Assembly (NCBI GenBank): GCA_023079485.1
Contig: CM041084.1
Coordinates: 105,734,967-105,798,966 of the forward strand
Source: Archilochus colubris
Lineage: Eukaryota; Chordata; Aves; Apodiformes; Trochilidae
DNA: 64,000 nucleotides
Direction of reading: 5' to 3'
Below, piece after piece: positions 1 through 12,800 of this stretch. The position numbers and the translations under genes are program-made. The notes below the pieces were generated by a model. The model ran no database searches and was not told the origin of the DNA. It was given only the letters and a program-made list of their open reading frames with translations. Every line of letters starts with the position of its first letter. Within the stretch, counting starts at the first letter, position 1.

Positions 1-232
1 AAGTTGCTCCGGGGCAGATTGTGACTGAACACAAGAGGAAAATTTTTCTCTATGAGGACAGTCAGACATTGGAATGGTGTCCCAGGGAAAGTGATGGGTT
101 CCCCCACTTGGGAGAGTTTTAGGTCTCAGCTCGACAGGGTGCTGAGACATAGCATATAAACAATAATGTTAGAAGGGTTGTTCCAGATGATCCTTGAGGT
201 CCCTTCCAACCTAACATTCTACAATTCGATAA
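1..232 (+). mobile_element. CR1-like LINE 3' fragment
   Basis: The end of this piece reads like the 3' end of an avian CR1 element: a 'ttggaatggtgtcccaggg' segment, then 'agatgatccttgaggtccc', 'ttccaacct' and a decayed 'attctacaattcgat' tail. It is cut by the left edge. The middle part departs from the most common CR1 types, so the subfamily is uncertain. Confidence 0.6.
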
Positions 233-235
233 ATG

Positions 236-3200
236 TACAGAACCCTACAGAATTTTCATTGGCTCCAATGGAAACCTTTTGAGAAAAATTTGTGGGTTTG
301 GCCATTTTTTAATGACTTCACAAAAGTTCCATTATATCTAGATGACCAGGTGCTCAGGTGTTCATCTATTGTGTAACACAATACTCATTAACATTACCCC
401 AATTTCCAGCCTAGACGGCTTTCAGAAGAGGTTCAGTGTCATAAATTCTGGTGAAAAAAAAATGGCTTTTTCTAACCTGGAATTAGCCAGGTTAATCTCT
501 GATCCCTTAGCCTTGCTTTAGTCTCTTTGGTGCAGTTAGCTGAGCTTGTCCTGCTTATCAGGAACTGTTCCTTTAGTGGGGAGCCTGCTCATCTACCTAG
601 AGACTGAAGGTCTAGTGAAGCACCTGAGAATAATGGAAGGTAGTTCTAAGTATAAACCTTCTTGGTGAATTTTGTGTTCTAGATGTTGAAGTCCTCAGGA
701 TGGTTAGGTAGCAGCAGAACATATTTTAAGAAAGTACAGACTGACTTTTGATACTTAAAGAGGCAAACCCACCTGCTTGTCCAAGCATAGCCCAGAGCCA
801 CAGATCCAAAAAAAGATATTAAGTTATGTGTCAAAAGAGATCATGACTCTGCTAGATATTGAGTAGCTATCCAGGACCATTCCCTCAGTCAAAATGGAGG
901 GAAGAAGAGCTGTGGTGTTGGAGATACATCTTGCAGATGGATTATTTGGCAGCCAGTGGCTACCTGTACACATATTTTTTTAAGAATGAGGCCTCCTATA
1001 ACCTAGAATATACTGACACCTCACTAGGGGAATGGCTGTCAGGCAGCTCGGAACACCTGCAATCTCAAAAGAAGCCACTAAAACCAGAGAATATACGTTC
1101 TGCAATGAGAAAGCTTTTATACAGGTAACTTGTTACTTATTAGGGACACTTAAAGCTAAAAAATTCGCACAATTGGAAGGAGCATGTAAATGACTGTCAA
1201 GGTTGTCAGAAGCTCTGTGGTGAACATAACCTATAAAGAGAAGCAGCTCAGGAGACTGAAGTTGAAGGCTAGTAGCTTTTCTACAGGGCTTTGGTTTTCT
1301 TCCCCAGCAGAAGCCATAAATACACAACCAAAAGTTTAGAAATAATTTTGATTGAGGACTTTGAGGATATTGCTGTTTTTTACTATGTTAACACATCCCA
1401 GAGCTGTTTCTACCAATTAGTCAAGGTAAGTGCCTCAGATTTCTCCTGCTGAGCTGCAGTATAATATTGGGATTTACTAACAAACAGAAAATTAGCTTTC
1501 TGTTTTGTAGGGAATATTTACCTAGAAATAGCAGGCTCAAAACCAGGACCAACTGTAAATACAGTCTTAAAAAAAAGTGTCAAATGTCTCCCCTTATCTT
1601 AAAGTGAATTTAAATATTGTGTAAGGTTAGAGAATGCCAAAGTAAAACAGCAAGAATATTTAGTCAAATCCAGGTGTAACAGCAAAGCAGCATCATCCAC
1701 ATCTGCATAGCTAGGAGAGGATCTTTCTAGCCTGAATGAAAGAGCTTAGTATCACGTTTTACACAATTACTCAGTTTTTATCTTGTCCAATGAGATGGAC
1801 ATTAAAACCAAATGTGTATTTTGGGGATGCAAACATCTGCCTCCATCAGGTGGGTGGAGATTGTCAGTTGTAACTGGTTCAATTCAGTGAACTCCAGGAG
1901 AGTACTTTATTCTTCCTAACACATGTAGATTGCTTCATGACACCAAATGTTGTCAAGAAACCCAGATCATATCCTTCTGAAATATCTTCCGTCACCTGAG
2001 CTACATACACGCAGCCTTTCCAGTGGGAAATACTGGCTGTATAATAGGCTGCAGCTGTATCCCCTGACTTTGATGTAACTGCAGGAGCTAGCAACTTATC
2101 TCCAGATGTCTAATCTGCTGTTGGTATTGATTGATTGGTCTCCTGCTGCTTCTTACAGTTTTTATAAACATCCATTCCTCATTCACTCTCTCTGCTGTTA
2201 AAATCTTATAAAACATAGGAAGACAGCTTTGGTGTTTCATGAGCTGTAGTCACCATGCACTGAGCAGAAGTTTCTTAGCCAGGCCTGAGAAGTCAGCACA
2301 ACCCAAAGCATGGCCATGCTGGGGTTTATCTACTGTGGCTAATAGATACCTACCTACTTTTGTAGGAGCTCCTTCCCCTTCTTGGAAGCTCCACAGAAAT
2401 AGATGAGAAACAGAACTCAATTTGTTTTCACTCACAATTTTGCATGACAGCAATGCAGCCTCATTCCACTGTATTGGGAGCTGATAATTGACAAGTAGAA
2501 ATTTGAAAGAAAAAAATCCAAGATGCCATTTTTCAAGTATAAGGCAGAAACTAGCAACAGCAACAACAATATTTTTTTATTATATTTTTTCTTCCTTTAT
2601 CAGCATTTGCATTTTCTCTCTCCATTAGAATTTGGCAGAAAACATATTACTGGGACCTGAGAGTTCCCAAATTTTATTTGCCAAACTGTGGCTAAAAGTC
2701 TTTTATGATGATTTCTTTCTGACAGCATCTTTTCTGATGATTCTTTCCTGCCCAGCCAGCAATAATTCTGATCAATGCATTCTATCGTCAGGAAACAATT
2801 AAATCCAGGATGTGCTGTCAGGGACATCCAGATTCTTATTTTCCTTCCAGATACCGAGAGGGGATCAACTAGGCCTATCTCAACAGATTTTCTTTCTGTG
2901 CTCACAGCAAAAAGAGTGTGATGGGTTTTAACCTTTCCCCCCCTTTTTTCTTTTCTTATCTATACTCAAAAACAATTAAGAGGTTTGCCATAGGGAAAAA
3001 AAATCTGAAACAACCTCAGGAACTCCTAATGATGGTAGTAAAAGAAACAGGACATTAATAGAAAAGGTTCACCCCTGGTTTATGCCTTTACAGTTTCCTC
3101 TAATGAGATACAATGTTGGGTAACTGGTGTCATGTGTCATGTCATAATGCATCATATCCATATCAGGCTGTCATGTCAAAAAGAGTAATAGGAGATGACA

Positions 3201-4104
3201 GATACAACGAGAGACTGTCAACCTAGAAATAAATTTTGAAATTCTTTATATATGAAGATTTAAAATATATAAACCATGCTAGCGGTAAGTGAAAAGGATG
3301 AGGAGGAATGAATGAAAAATAGTCTTTACAAGACAGAAAGAGGGGCCGGGCAAAAGGCCAGTCTCAGAAATGTTATTCAAAAAGTCAGACAGACTGGATC
3401 CCTGTCACCTTCAGGATTAGTTTAGCAGTCATGCTGGAACTACCCAGAATGTGAACCTTAACTTTTGGGACTATTTAGAATAGGTTCTAATTCAAGCCAT
3501 TATTTTTTTGGTTCAGCCCACACTCTGGAAATCTGAATTCAGAGGTAAATCGGGTCTGCTAATTCCCTGCAAGTTCCGGACTCAGGTTCTGTCCTGATCT
3601 AAAGGTTTTGTGATTCTCCATGTCAGGCCAGAGCATGGCTCAGGAGAAGCTGTGGTAGGGTAGGAAAGGTGTGGAGTCATCCTTCCTCAGCTTCCCAAGG
3701 GCCTGGGCCAAACAAAGGGCTTGACCAATGCAACCTGAAGGCGTGTTCACATCTGTCCCTTAATGTGGCTTCTGTGTGTTCTGCATTAGGTGATCTGCAG
3801 CCCCTTCTGCATGAGTAGCTCACACACAAGTATCAGCACCTGCAAACTAAGCTGCTGCCATGCCACAACCCCATGTTTCAACATAGATGCCAAGGAAGTC
3901 TGGTTGGGCACCCCACTGTGTTCTCTTCTGCTGCTCCATGGTGGCTGCAGGGAGACAACACAAGCTAGGGATGGAGCTAAATACCTCACAGTGTTCCCCA
4001 ATTTCTTCCCACCATAGCTCTGCTTCTTGTGACACAGATAATGCTGGTTTCCAAGTGGCAACATGGAGATGTTGTTGAGTATTGCAGGCTACATTCTGAC
4101 AAAT
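236..4104. other. Intergenic, no gene recognised
   Basis: AT-rich single-copy-looking sequence. The only open frames are short (about 100 codons or fewer), lack recognisable domains and are not bounded by splice sites. No RNA gene or named repeat was recognised. Confidence 0.5.
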
Positions 4105-4535
4105 GTGAAAGGATTCGAGCACAGATCCTATGAGGAGAGGCTGAGGGAGCTGGGGGTGTTCAGCCTAGAGAAGAGGAGGCTCAAGGGAGACCTCATCACT
4201 CTCTATAACTCCCTGAAAGGAGGGGGTAGCCAGGTGGGGGCTGGCCTCTTTTCCCAGGCAACTCTCAGCAAGACAAGAGGGCACGGTCTTAAGTTGTGCT
4301 GCGGGAGGTTTAGGTTGGACATTAGAAAGAATTTCTTTACTGAGAGGGTGATCAGACATTGGAATGGGCTGCCCAGGGAAGTAGTGGATTCTCCATCCCT
4401 GGAGATATTTAAAAAGAGACAGGATGTGGCACTCAGTGCCATGGTCTGGTAACTGCAGCAGTAGTGGATCAAGGGTTGGACTTGATGATCTCTGAGGTCC
4501 CTTCCAACCCAGCCAATTCTATGGTTCTATGATTA
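4105..4535 (+). mobile_element. CR1 LINE, 5'-truncated, with ORF2 C-terminus still open
   Basis: The segment carries the end of a CR1 reverse-transcriptase ORF2 followed by the short 3' UTR. The reading frame stays open to the stop near 4452. It contains the family's typical blocks: [17 protein letters not shown], then [13 protein letters not shown], then [15 protein letters not shown], then [11 protein letters not shown]. The element ends with 'cttccaaccc' and the tail 'attctatggttctatgatt'. It is 5'-truncated, as most CR1 copies are, and cannot move by itself. The open frame suggests a fairly young insertion. It is not a host gene. Confidence 0.9.
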
Positions 4536-7382
4536 AATACCGACAGGGGATGGTTAGAATAATGAGGCTTAGGCTGCGCTTGATGGCTCAAGACAGTTCT
4601 GATGATGCCTGTAATCAAGCAGGTGTTCCTCTGGGATTTTTTTTAAGGGGGAGCTTGAACTTCAGAGCCACGCCAAGATAATGCTCTACAGGGGAAGGAT
4701 GCTGTTGCTGACCCCCATGACCAAACTGGTGGAGCAGCTGTTTCACTTCCACACTCCAAAAGCACATAGCTATCCTTGCCTGGAGATTTGTTGTACCACC
4801 CACAGCAGAGCTGTTACTGCAGTTTTTGGAAAGGATTTTAACTTAACTGTCTGAGGAAAGACTCCTACAACATGTTTGGATAGAAGCGAGGAAATTTTGC
4901 CATGCTCACTGGTGCCTGGGGTACTGAAGGACAGATTGAGGAATCCAATATTCCTGATGGGATGATGGGTGGCAAGAGATAGATGCATCTCATTGCAGCG
5001 GCTTGTTTTGCCTTTCAGAGATTTGGTAGCCCTAGAAGTAAGACAAGTAAGATTTCCTGTTTGTCTGACAAGGGAAACTGGAGGAGGTGCTCAGCTAGAA
5101 AGGAGTCTTCTGTAAAATGCCACCACTGCTCAGAGCATCCAGCTGGGGATGCACTGTGCTGGTACATTACACTTGATGACAACCAAAAACTGTGCACATT
5201 CTTTTGGTTTTGGCTTTAATTCTAAATCTGTTATATGTGCTTTTTATATGTGAATTCAACAGTGCTCATATTATGGTCCATGTAGGGATTTTTGTTTACT
5301 TTGTCAGGGATTTTAGTGATCTAAGGGAAAATTCTTTAATGAATTGCTTAGGATGTAGAACCATCATTGTAAAGATGTTTTCAAAGGTACTTTATAATTA
5401 AAATTAAATTTTGGGAGCAATAGAAGATATGAGAAAGAAATAACAAGGCAAAGTTGAAAACATCATTTTTATAGTGGTGATTTCAACATGTTTAGTTTTA
5501 TTTCAAGCTACAAAATATGCAGAGGGAGTCACTTTCAAGGTTAAAATTATGTCTGTGCAGGATGCCCAGGAATGTTCTCTGTTTCTTAAGGTCTGAAGAT
5601 AATGGGAGAAGGATCTGTCTCTTCTGATAGAGAGTAAAGGCCCTCTGAACAATACTCAAAATCGTGTGGATTTTTTTGTTGTTACATTGTGCAGTGAGCA
5701 AATAACCTATTCCTCATCACTGTGGCAGGAAAAGTTCATGCTACTCTCTGGAGACATCCAAAACTGGGGATGGAGTGCACAGAATTTGTGGCAAAGAACT
5801 TGAATGAATGTGAAGAAGGAACACAGTTTCTTTCTTAACACCGAAATTACAGTTTGGACAAAAGGGACATTGTCTTTTTCTTGCAATTTTTTCCCTATTA
5901 GCATCAGCAGCATGGGGGGTGCTTGTGCTGATTTAACACCTGTCCCTATCCTCCATCAGATGAAAGAGGACTCAAGAGATGACATGTCCAAGGAATTTAC
6001 TGGTGCATTCCAGGGGTAGCTCACACAATGGTGAGAGAGGCTGCCAAACCCCAGGCTGGGTGCCTGGGGAGGATTGTGCCTCTCATCTCAGAGCCCCAGG
6101 TGTGGGGGGTGCTGCAGAAATCCGGGTTATTTGAGCATCTGTGCCTTAAACATTGTGTTTGCAGAATTTCTGCATCAACATAATGTGCAGGATGCTGCAT
6201 GGACTCAGAGGAGTGGGGTGGGGTCAAGGAGAAATTATTTAAAGTCTTTTAAATCAGCCGTGGAAGAAAGAGGAGAAACATTCTTATAGAATATTCAGGT
6301 TTCATAACATTTCATATTAGCTCAAATCTGAGGGAACTAGTGAAGCTGTGAGACATGTAAATGATCTCAGTGTTTTCAGTTTTCTATACCTATTGCTATA
6401 ACAGAAGTGTCTTCTTTTCAAATTCCTAATTCATCTGTATGGCACCATTTATTTGCAGAACAGAATAGGAGAGACACAGTCCAAAAATTATCATTAAATT
6501 TGTATAACCAAGCAATTGCTGACACTGTGAAGACACTCAACTATGGTATGATAGTTTGGAGAAGAAACAGATGCAGGATGTATGCACTTTTGCATTTTGA
6601 ACTATGTGTATTGACAGCATAGTAGTTAGGAAGAAGCTAAATCAACTTGCCAGCATGCTGGCTATTCCCTGGAATAAGGTGTTCCTGTCCCCTGCAGTTA
6701 TAATGCATCAATATAATAGTATGAGATCAATAGCTCAGGCCTGTAACTGTAAATCCAGTTAAGGTGGTGTTTGTATTAAACACTTTACTATTATTAAAGT
6801 TTACTATTGCTTCTCTAAACTCTGAGGCAAACGCCTACTACTCTGCTATTTATGCCAGCTGAACTCTCCATGACCTGTGGTCTTGTTAACTCCTCTTAAT
6901 ATTTTCCATGCCACTGACAGAAAGTTTTCTTGCTCTATGGTATGAATAACTGTTCGTGGTAGATGTTTTGCTGGTTTATATATTCATTTGTTCCCTCAAG
7001 CAAAATCAAAGAAGATTTCTCTTCTTCTATTTGGTGTAATGGATGCTATTGTGTTTTTCTTCTCCTTTTGCCTATAAAATAAGGAGATGGAAATCAGGAA
7101 GCAGTTTAGGATTCTTGTAGTCAATATATGGAAGATACTAGATAGTCCTATATAGTAGATAATCCTTCTATCAAGTGAACTTGATCCACTTGGTCTATCA
7201 AGTGAGCATCCATCCATCAATCTAATGCTGTCTGTTGAGAAACACCATACCCATAATAATGAGGAGATAAAAAGGACAGAATTCTTTAAATTAACAAAAC
7301 AGACCAAGAGATGAAGTCTTTAACTGGCAAGACAGATAGATAGACAGAAAGGTAGCTAACTAATCTGCATGTAGGGGGCTTC
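4536..7382. other. Intergenic, no gene recognised
   Basis: No exon-like frame, RNA gene or named repeat was recognised. Open frames are all below about 105 codons, overlap each other on both strands and have no familiar motif. Confidence 0.5.
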
Positions 7383-7481
7383 AAGGTTTCAGGGGGTTTT
7401 TTTGGTGGTTTTTTGGTTTTTTTTCCTTTTTTGGGGGGGGGCGAGTGGAGGGGTGGGTTTTTGGTTTTTTTTTTTCAATGT
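7383..7481 (+). repeat. G/T-rich low-complexity tract
   Basis: The plus strand is almost only G and T, with runs such as nine Gs at 7433-7441 followed by 'cgagtggaggggtgggttttt'. Closely spaced G runs could form a quadruplex. Its origin is unclear; a similar tract at 24.3 kb lies inside an LTR. Confidence 0.75.
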
Positions 7482-8990
7482 TTCAATGGAAATTATGGTA
7501 GCATTTGAGGAGTATTAGGACCATACCTGTCCTAATATTCCTTTAAGAAATATAACCCAGTGAGAGTCCCATTGAGTTGAAAAATAGTTTTGCCTTTGTC
7601 TTTCAACCAAACCATGTTCAGATTCAAATAAAAATCTTCCCAGACTGCCACGTAACAGCCTGATTCTGCAGTTCTTGGTGTCAGCATCAAAATTAGCATG
7701 CATATTACTATAAGAAGTACAGTTCAAAGGTTGAAATGGAGAGATTCCACATAAGTCAGTACTTGTTTCGTCAAACATTAAGAGCTACTTTAGGTGGTCC
7801 TACAGCTTTGTGCAAGAAAAAAGCCAAACAACAAACCAAACCAAAACCAACAGAAAGGGCTAATTTCTACTGTAGAAACATTGCTTTTTTTTCTGCTTTG
7901 TGATGTACAAATTACAACCACTCATACTCAGTGCTTTTACAAATGGGCAAGATGATGGAAGACATAGTAAGTTCCAAAGCTGTCCACAGTGAAATCTGCT
8001 TTAAATGCAGAGAAGGATACAGGTGGTACCAGTAAAAATGATGAACTGACAACATAGTTTTACCCAAGTCAATCACTGACTGCTTCTTTGCTCCTTTTTC
8101 AACCTCACTTGTCTCCAAAACACCTCATACTGACTTCCAAAGTATCATTATGTCTTGAGGGTAAATAGTTTTTCCGTAATTTTGCTTTAAATCTGCTATC
8201 TGATCAATACTCAGAGTGTTATATAGAAAATACTGAACTATCATTTCCTGTTTGTCTTCTCTGTACCATCCACAATTTTTTGCATCATAAATGAACTGCT
8301 TTTCTGAATATTTGGATTCAATCATTTATTTCCCCTTTCCTGTTTGCCATTATCTTTTCCTGTCCTGTATGACTATGTAATTTCATTCTTTGATATTTCC
8401 CAGATAAAGTCCATCCATCAGCTCCCTCCCTCCTTCTTTGTAGTGTCACTTTCTCTCCCCTTACCAAGTCATTGCATGCCAATGCCCAACAAAGCCACTC
8501 TTGGGCTCATACCAGCCTCCAGAAATAATTCCTAATTGTCCGGCATGCCCTGAGAGCTTCTAAGGAAATTCTTCAAAAAGATCTGAATTCCTCTTAAGAC
8601 CAGGGTCTCCCATCTCTAGTTGCTCTTTGCACTGCAGTGAGAAGGATAACTTCCATCCCACACCATCCTTAGAATCCCAGCTCACAGCATCCTGGTGCTG
8701 CAGCTATCCTGCCTAGCCTGGGTTCTGGTGAGGTGTAGGTGTTCAGCTCTCTGCTCACCCAATTGGCCCCATCCTGAGCTGGATCCTTTGGTCCTGATTG
8801 TTTTTTGTCTCCCCAGTGCTACAAGGCAAATGCTGTATGTCTCCAACACAAAAGTGAAAAAACCCACAACTTATTGTGGACAAGAGAGGTGGAGAGAGAC
8901 AAAAGTTATGTGGAATTTTATTAGGGTTTCTGCCAACACCTGGCAGATACTCATTTCTCCCCTCTCCTTCTCCTATTAGAAAGACCTGTT
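7482..8990. other. Intergenic, no gene recognised
   Basis: Unremarkable AT-rich sequence with short unsupported frames only. A pyrimidine-rich part around 8320-8480 has no clear repeat unit. Confidence 0.45.
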
Positions 8991-9830
8991 CCTACTCTTT
9001 GCATTGTCATTTATCTGCTCTGCCATCTCCTTTTTTCCCTCTAGAAATGTCCTGACATATTTACTCTCCCTCATTTTCCTGTGATTCTTCTCAATATCTT
9101 TCCTAATGTTAGCATATCTTTTTGCAAAAGAATGAACTAAAATTACCAGTAATATTCAAGATGCAGACACATCATGTATTTATATAATGTTGAAAGGATG
9201 CTGTTTTGTTTTCAGTTCCTTCCCTAATAATTCCCAATGCACTATTTGCCACTTAGCTGCAATGGAACTGATTTTTCAAAGTACTATCCATAATGACTCC
9301 CAGATCTCTTGCTAGATTGATAATAGCTAATTCCCCCATCTCATAGCTAATTTAGAGTTTATCGCTGTGTATATAGTTGTATAGATAGTTTGTTATCCTT
9401 CATGCACCTTACTTGCATATGTAAACATTTCATTTGTGATTTTCATTGAACTTCGTCTGTGACTTTATTGCCTCCTCACTCAGTATTGTGAGATCCTTCC
9501 ACTGCTGTTTGCAGTCAATTGCACACAAATAATTTTGTGTCTTCTGCAGAATTCCTTGTCTCATTTTTAACCTTCTTGCCTGGATTACATTTTATAATTC
9601 TGAAATCCCACTATGGATCTTTTGGGGTTGATTCCCTTGGTAATATCTATCCATAGTGAAAACTATTATTTTATCCTTGGTCTTTCCTCCTAATTTTCCA
9701 GCCACCTATTTATCCATGCCAGGACAAACAGACTTCATTTTCGTTGCTCAGTTTATCTGAACCTTTGATGAGGGACTCCCAACAGGCACCTTCATTATAT
9801 CTTTCCAGATGTCTTTAAGCTGTAACTTCT
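8990..9830 (-). mobile_element. Ancient decayed LINE (CR1/L3 lineage), antisense
   Basis: Several phrases match an old amniote LINE read on the opposite strand: 'aatgactcccagatctcttgc', 'gacttta-ttgcctcctcactcagtattgtgagatcctt', 'ttttgtgtcttctgcagaattcct', and 'cctttgatgagggactcc'. These correspond to reverse-transcriptase-derived sequence that recurs in turtles, crocodilians and birds. No frame remains open. The match is by recall rather than a database search, and the boundaries are approximate. Confidence 0.5.
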
Positions 9831-12800
9831 ATACTTGTACCCTGTGGCATGCAGGGCAAGTTCTTGGGCCTCCTTTATCTCTGGAGAGAGATAATGATTG
9901 AAAAAATCCATGATTCATCATGGGGAAGATGCTCTGGAGTCTCAGCATAGTCATGATACTGTAGGGTCACAGTGCCACCACACAGTACCAAAAGTTGAAC
10001 AAGAGGCCCACAAGAATTAGGTCCTGGTATGTCCCCATCCCCAAGCACACTGTGAAGAGATAAATGGCTTTTAAAGCAGTGGAACAGCAAAGATTTTAAT
10101 TTTGTTTTGGATATGGCTGGTGGGTTGGAGAGTGCTGCTGATACAGCAAGTATAAGTATATATATACAGCAAGTATAAGTAATTCTAAGTCTTAATTCTA
10201 AGTAATTCTAAATCTAAGATTGTGAGGATTCATTAAGCTCCTGAAACCTTATGTTCAGTATACAAAAACTTGAGAATAGTAAGTCTGTAAGACAGAGGGG
10301 AAGCAAAATAGTTTCTTAGGTCTCTATGTCGTATATAGGTACAAGTAAATATATGACTCTCAGTCTTTATTTTAGAGCTTATGAAATTTTCTGCAACTAT
10401 GCTATCTGGACAGACAGCATATTTTCCTTGTGCAAATGCCATACTTTTTCCTTCTGCTAATGAATTAACAGCCTAGCTCAGTCTTTTCTGTATTCTTTGT
10501 ACCATCAATATGAGACTCAGCTGTACAAAAGTCAACACAGTCTGGAAGGAAGATAAATTCTTGCATGTGTTGAGAGCAATTGCAAGGCAATGTGAATTAC
10601 ATGTTCTAGTTGCTTTGAATCTCTTTGCCAATCTGCATCATACTGTGGAAACAGCAAGTTTTAAATCCTGGTAGGATTAGTCTGTTATTTTAATGCCTAT
10701 TAGCTTTTCCTGCTCAGTACAACAGATTAGTTATTGTCCTTTTTCTGAAGTAAAAAAGTATTTAAACCAAAATTTGGCAGATTAAAAAGAAAAACAAACC
10801 TCCCACTCTGCCTCAGCTAATCATCCATGTAAGGACTCATAAGTATAAACATGTTTAAATATTTAAGTGAAACAGGACAATAAAGGACATTTGGCCAACC
10901 TTCTAGGGCACGTAAACCCAAATATGGGACTTCTGGATAGAAAAAAACCCAATTATTATATTTCACTTAACTTGACCTTTTAGGCTGCCAACCTTTTTAA
11001 TATAAAAAACATCTTTCTATGATGAAGCTATTCTCATTGTGTTTTTCTAACATGTGCAATGTTTTATGTGAGGTCCTAGATGAAGAGCTGGAACAAGTAA
11101 ACATCCACAGCACAATCTGAGTGCAAAAACATGCCACATGAATTCATAAAAATGTCCAACAATGATCTTAGATTACGCTGGAATTCCCAAACCATTTAAA
11201 TTAATTATAATTGCCTGCATGCATTTGCAAGGAAACCTCCCTTCTAGATGAAATGCCACTGCATGTTCTGGCCTGGCAACCTTTCCTCCAAATATACTGG
11301 TACAGCTCAGAAACAGCCCTTCCCCACTCAGAATGGCATAATTTTCCATAATTCTTTGCCCTTTGGGATCATCAGGGTCAGAAGTCATTGGAAATGTACT
11401 TAAAATGCAAGTAGTTTTTTTTTTTTTTTAAGGGGGAAAGTCAGCAACGGCAGCACATGACTCCATCAGTGGTGCTTTTTCCCCACGGGCCTCCAAAGCC
11501 ATATGCTTGAATGATGTTCTATGGAACCACCTTCTGCATTCTGTTGTGGAAGCAACATAAGCATAGAGGATGAATAATAGTCTCAGTAGCCAAAAATCAT
11601 GCCTTGGCTGGTTTTGCACCAGGCCCAGTTGCACATGCAGTGAAGGCAATGGGAAACCTTCTGTTCACGAGAAGGCAAGAAGCTCAGGCTGCAGACTAAG
11701 ACCTAATACCGATGTGAATGAAATGCTACCTAGTTATTAGTAATAAAGACACATGTGGCTCTTGGGAAAAATTCCCAATGTCCTCATTCCAATTTATAGC
11801 CCCCTCGTCACCAGGCAACTGATCAGAGAGTGGGGCTTATCTGGAGTTTCAGTGGCTGCTTCAAGAAGCTACTGGTTTCTGAGAAACGGTGGTGTTGAAT
11901 CCATCGTGTATAAGAGAAAAGGAGATAATTTTCATGGATTTGATTTGTCTGAACCATTGTTTTGATGGATCTATCTAACAGATTAGAATCAAATAAATCT
12001 GGGGCTGAGCTGCTGGAAAATTTTACTGAAGTCCTTTGAGTTCATTGTCCTAAAAATGAGGTTGGCTTTCATGGCTTCCACGAGAATTTTTGTCCTCTGA
12101 GTTTGACTCCACATAACAATTTCTTTCCACACAGGTTTCTTGCTAGGGCCCTACACCTGATATAACACTTCTGCAGCTGATGTATTACCAGAGTGTACTC
12201 TAAACAGCTGCACCCATATGTGCTCACAGCATCTGTGGCTGCATGGCTAATTAGCACTTGTAAATATGCTACAATTTATGCTTCAAAGATATATAGAAAA
12301 CAAGGGCATGGACCTGGCCTGATCACTGGTGTGCAGTATATGAAGAAAAAACACAAGTAGGACAAACAAGGCTTCTGTCTTGTAGGGTAGATTACTCTGG
12401 TTCTCAGGCTGTGCATCGACCACCACAAGTTACCTTCTGCCAGAAGTTCCTATTTTCCTGTCACTTCACTGTTTTTGATTAAGCCTGAACTTTTGAAATA
12501 GGAGAGGAAACAAAATAGACTTTCTTTGAGAATGCCCTTGGAAATAGTTGTTAGAAAGAAATCCTATATTTAAAAATATCTTCCAGCTCTCTAGCATTTG
12601 CCCAAGTTAAAAGCTGGCCTGGGCCCCAGAGACCTTCCCCTTTTTAGTCACACAGGTAGTACTAACAACTGTTCTGGAAATATTTGCATGAATTAAGGCA
12701 ATAAGGAGCTATGTCAAGTTCAGCCTGATGCTGTATTTTAACATGTTGCTCCCTCTGTATATATACATCTGCATTTTCTGTCTTTCAGCTTGTGTAACTT

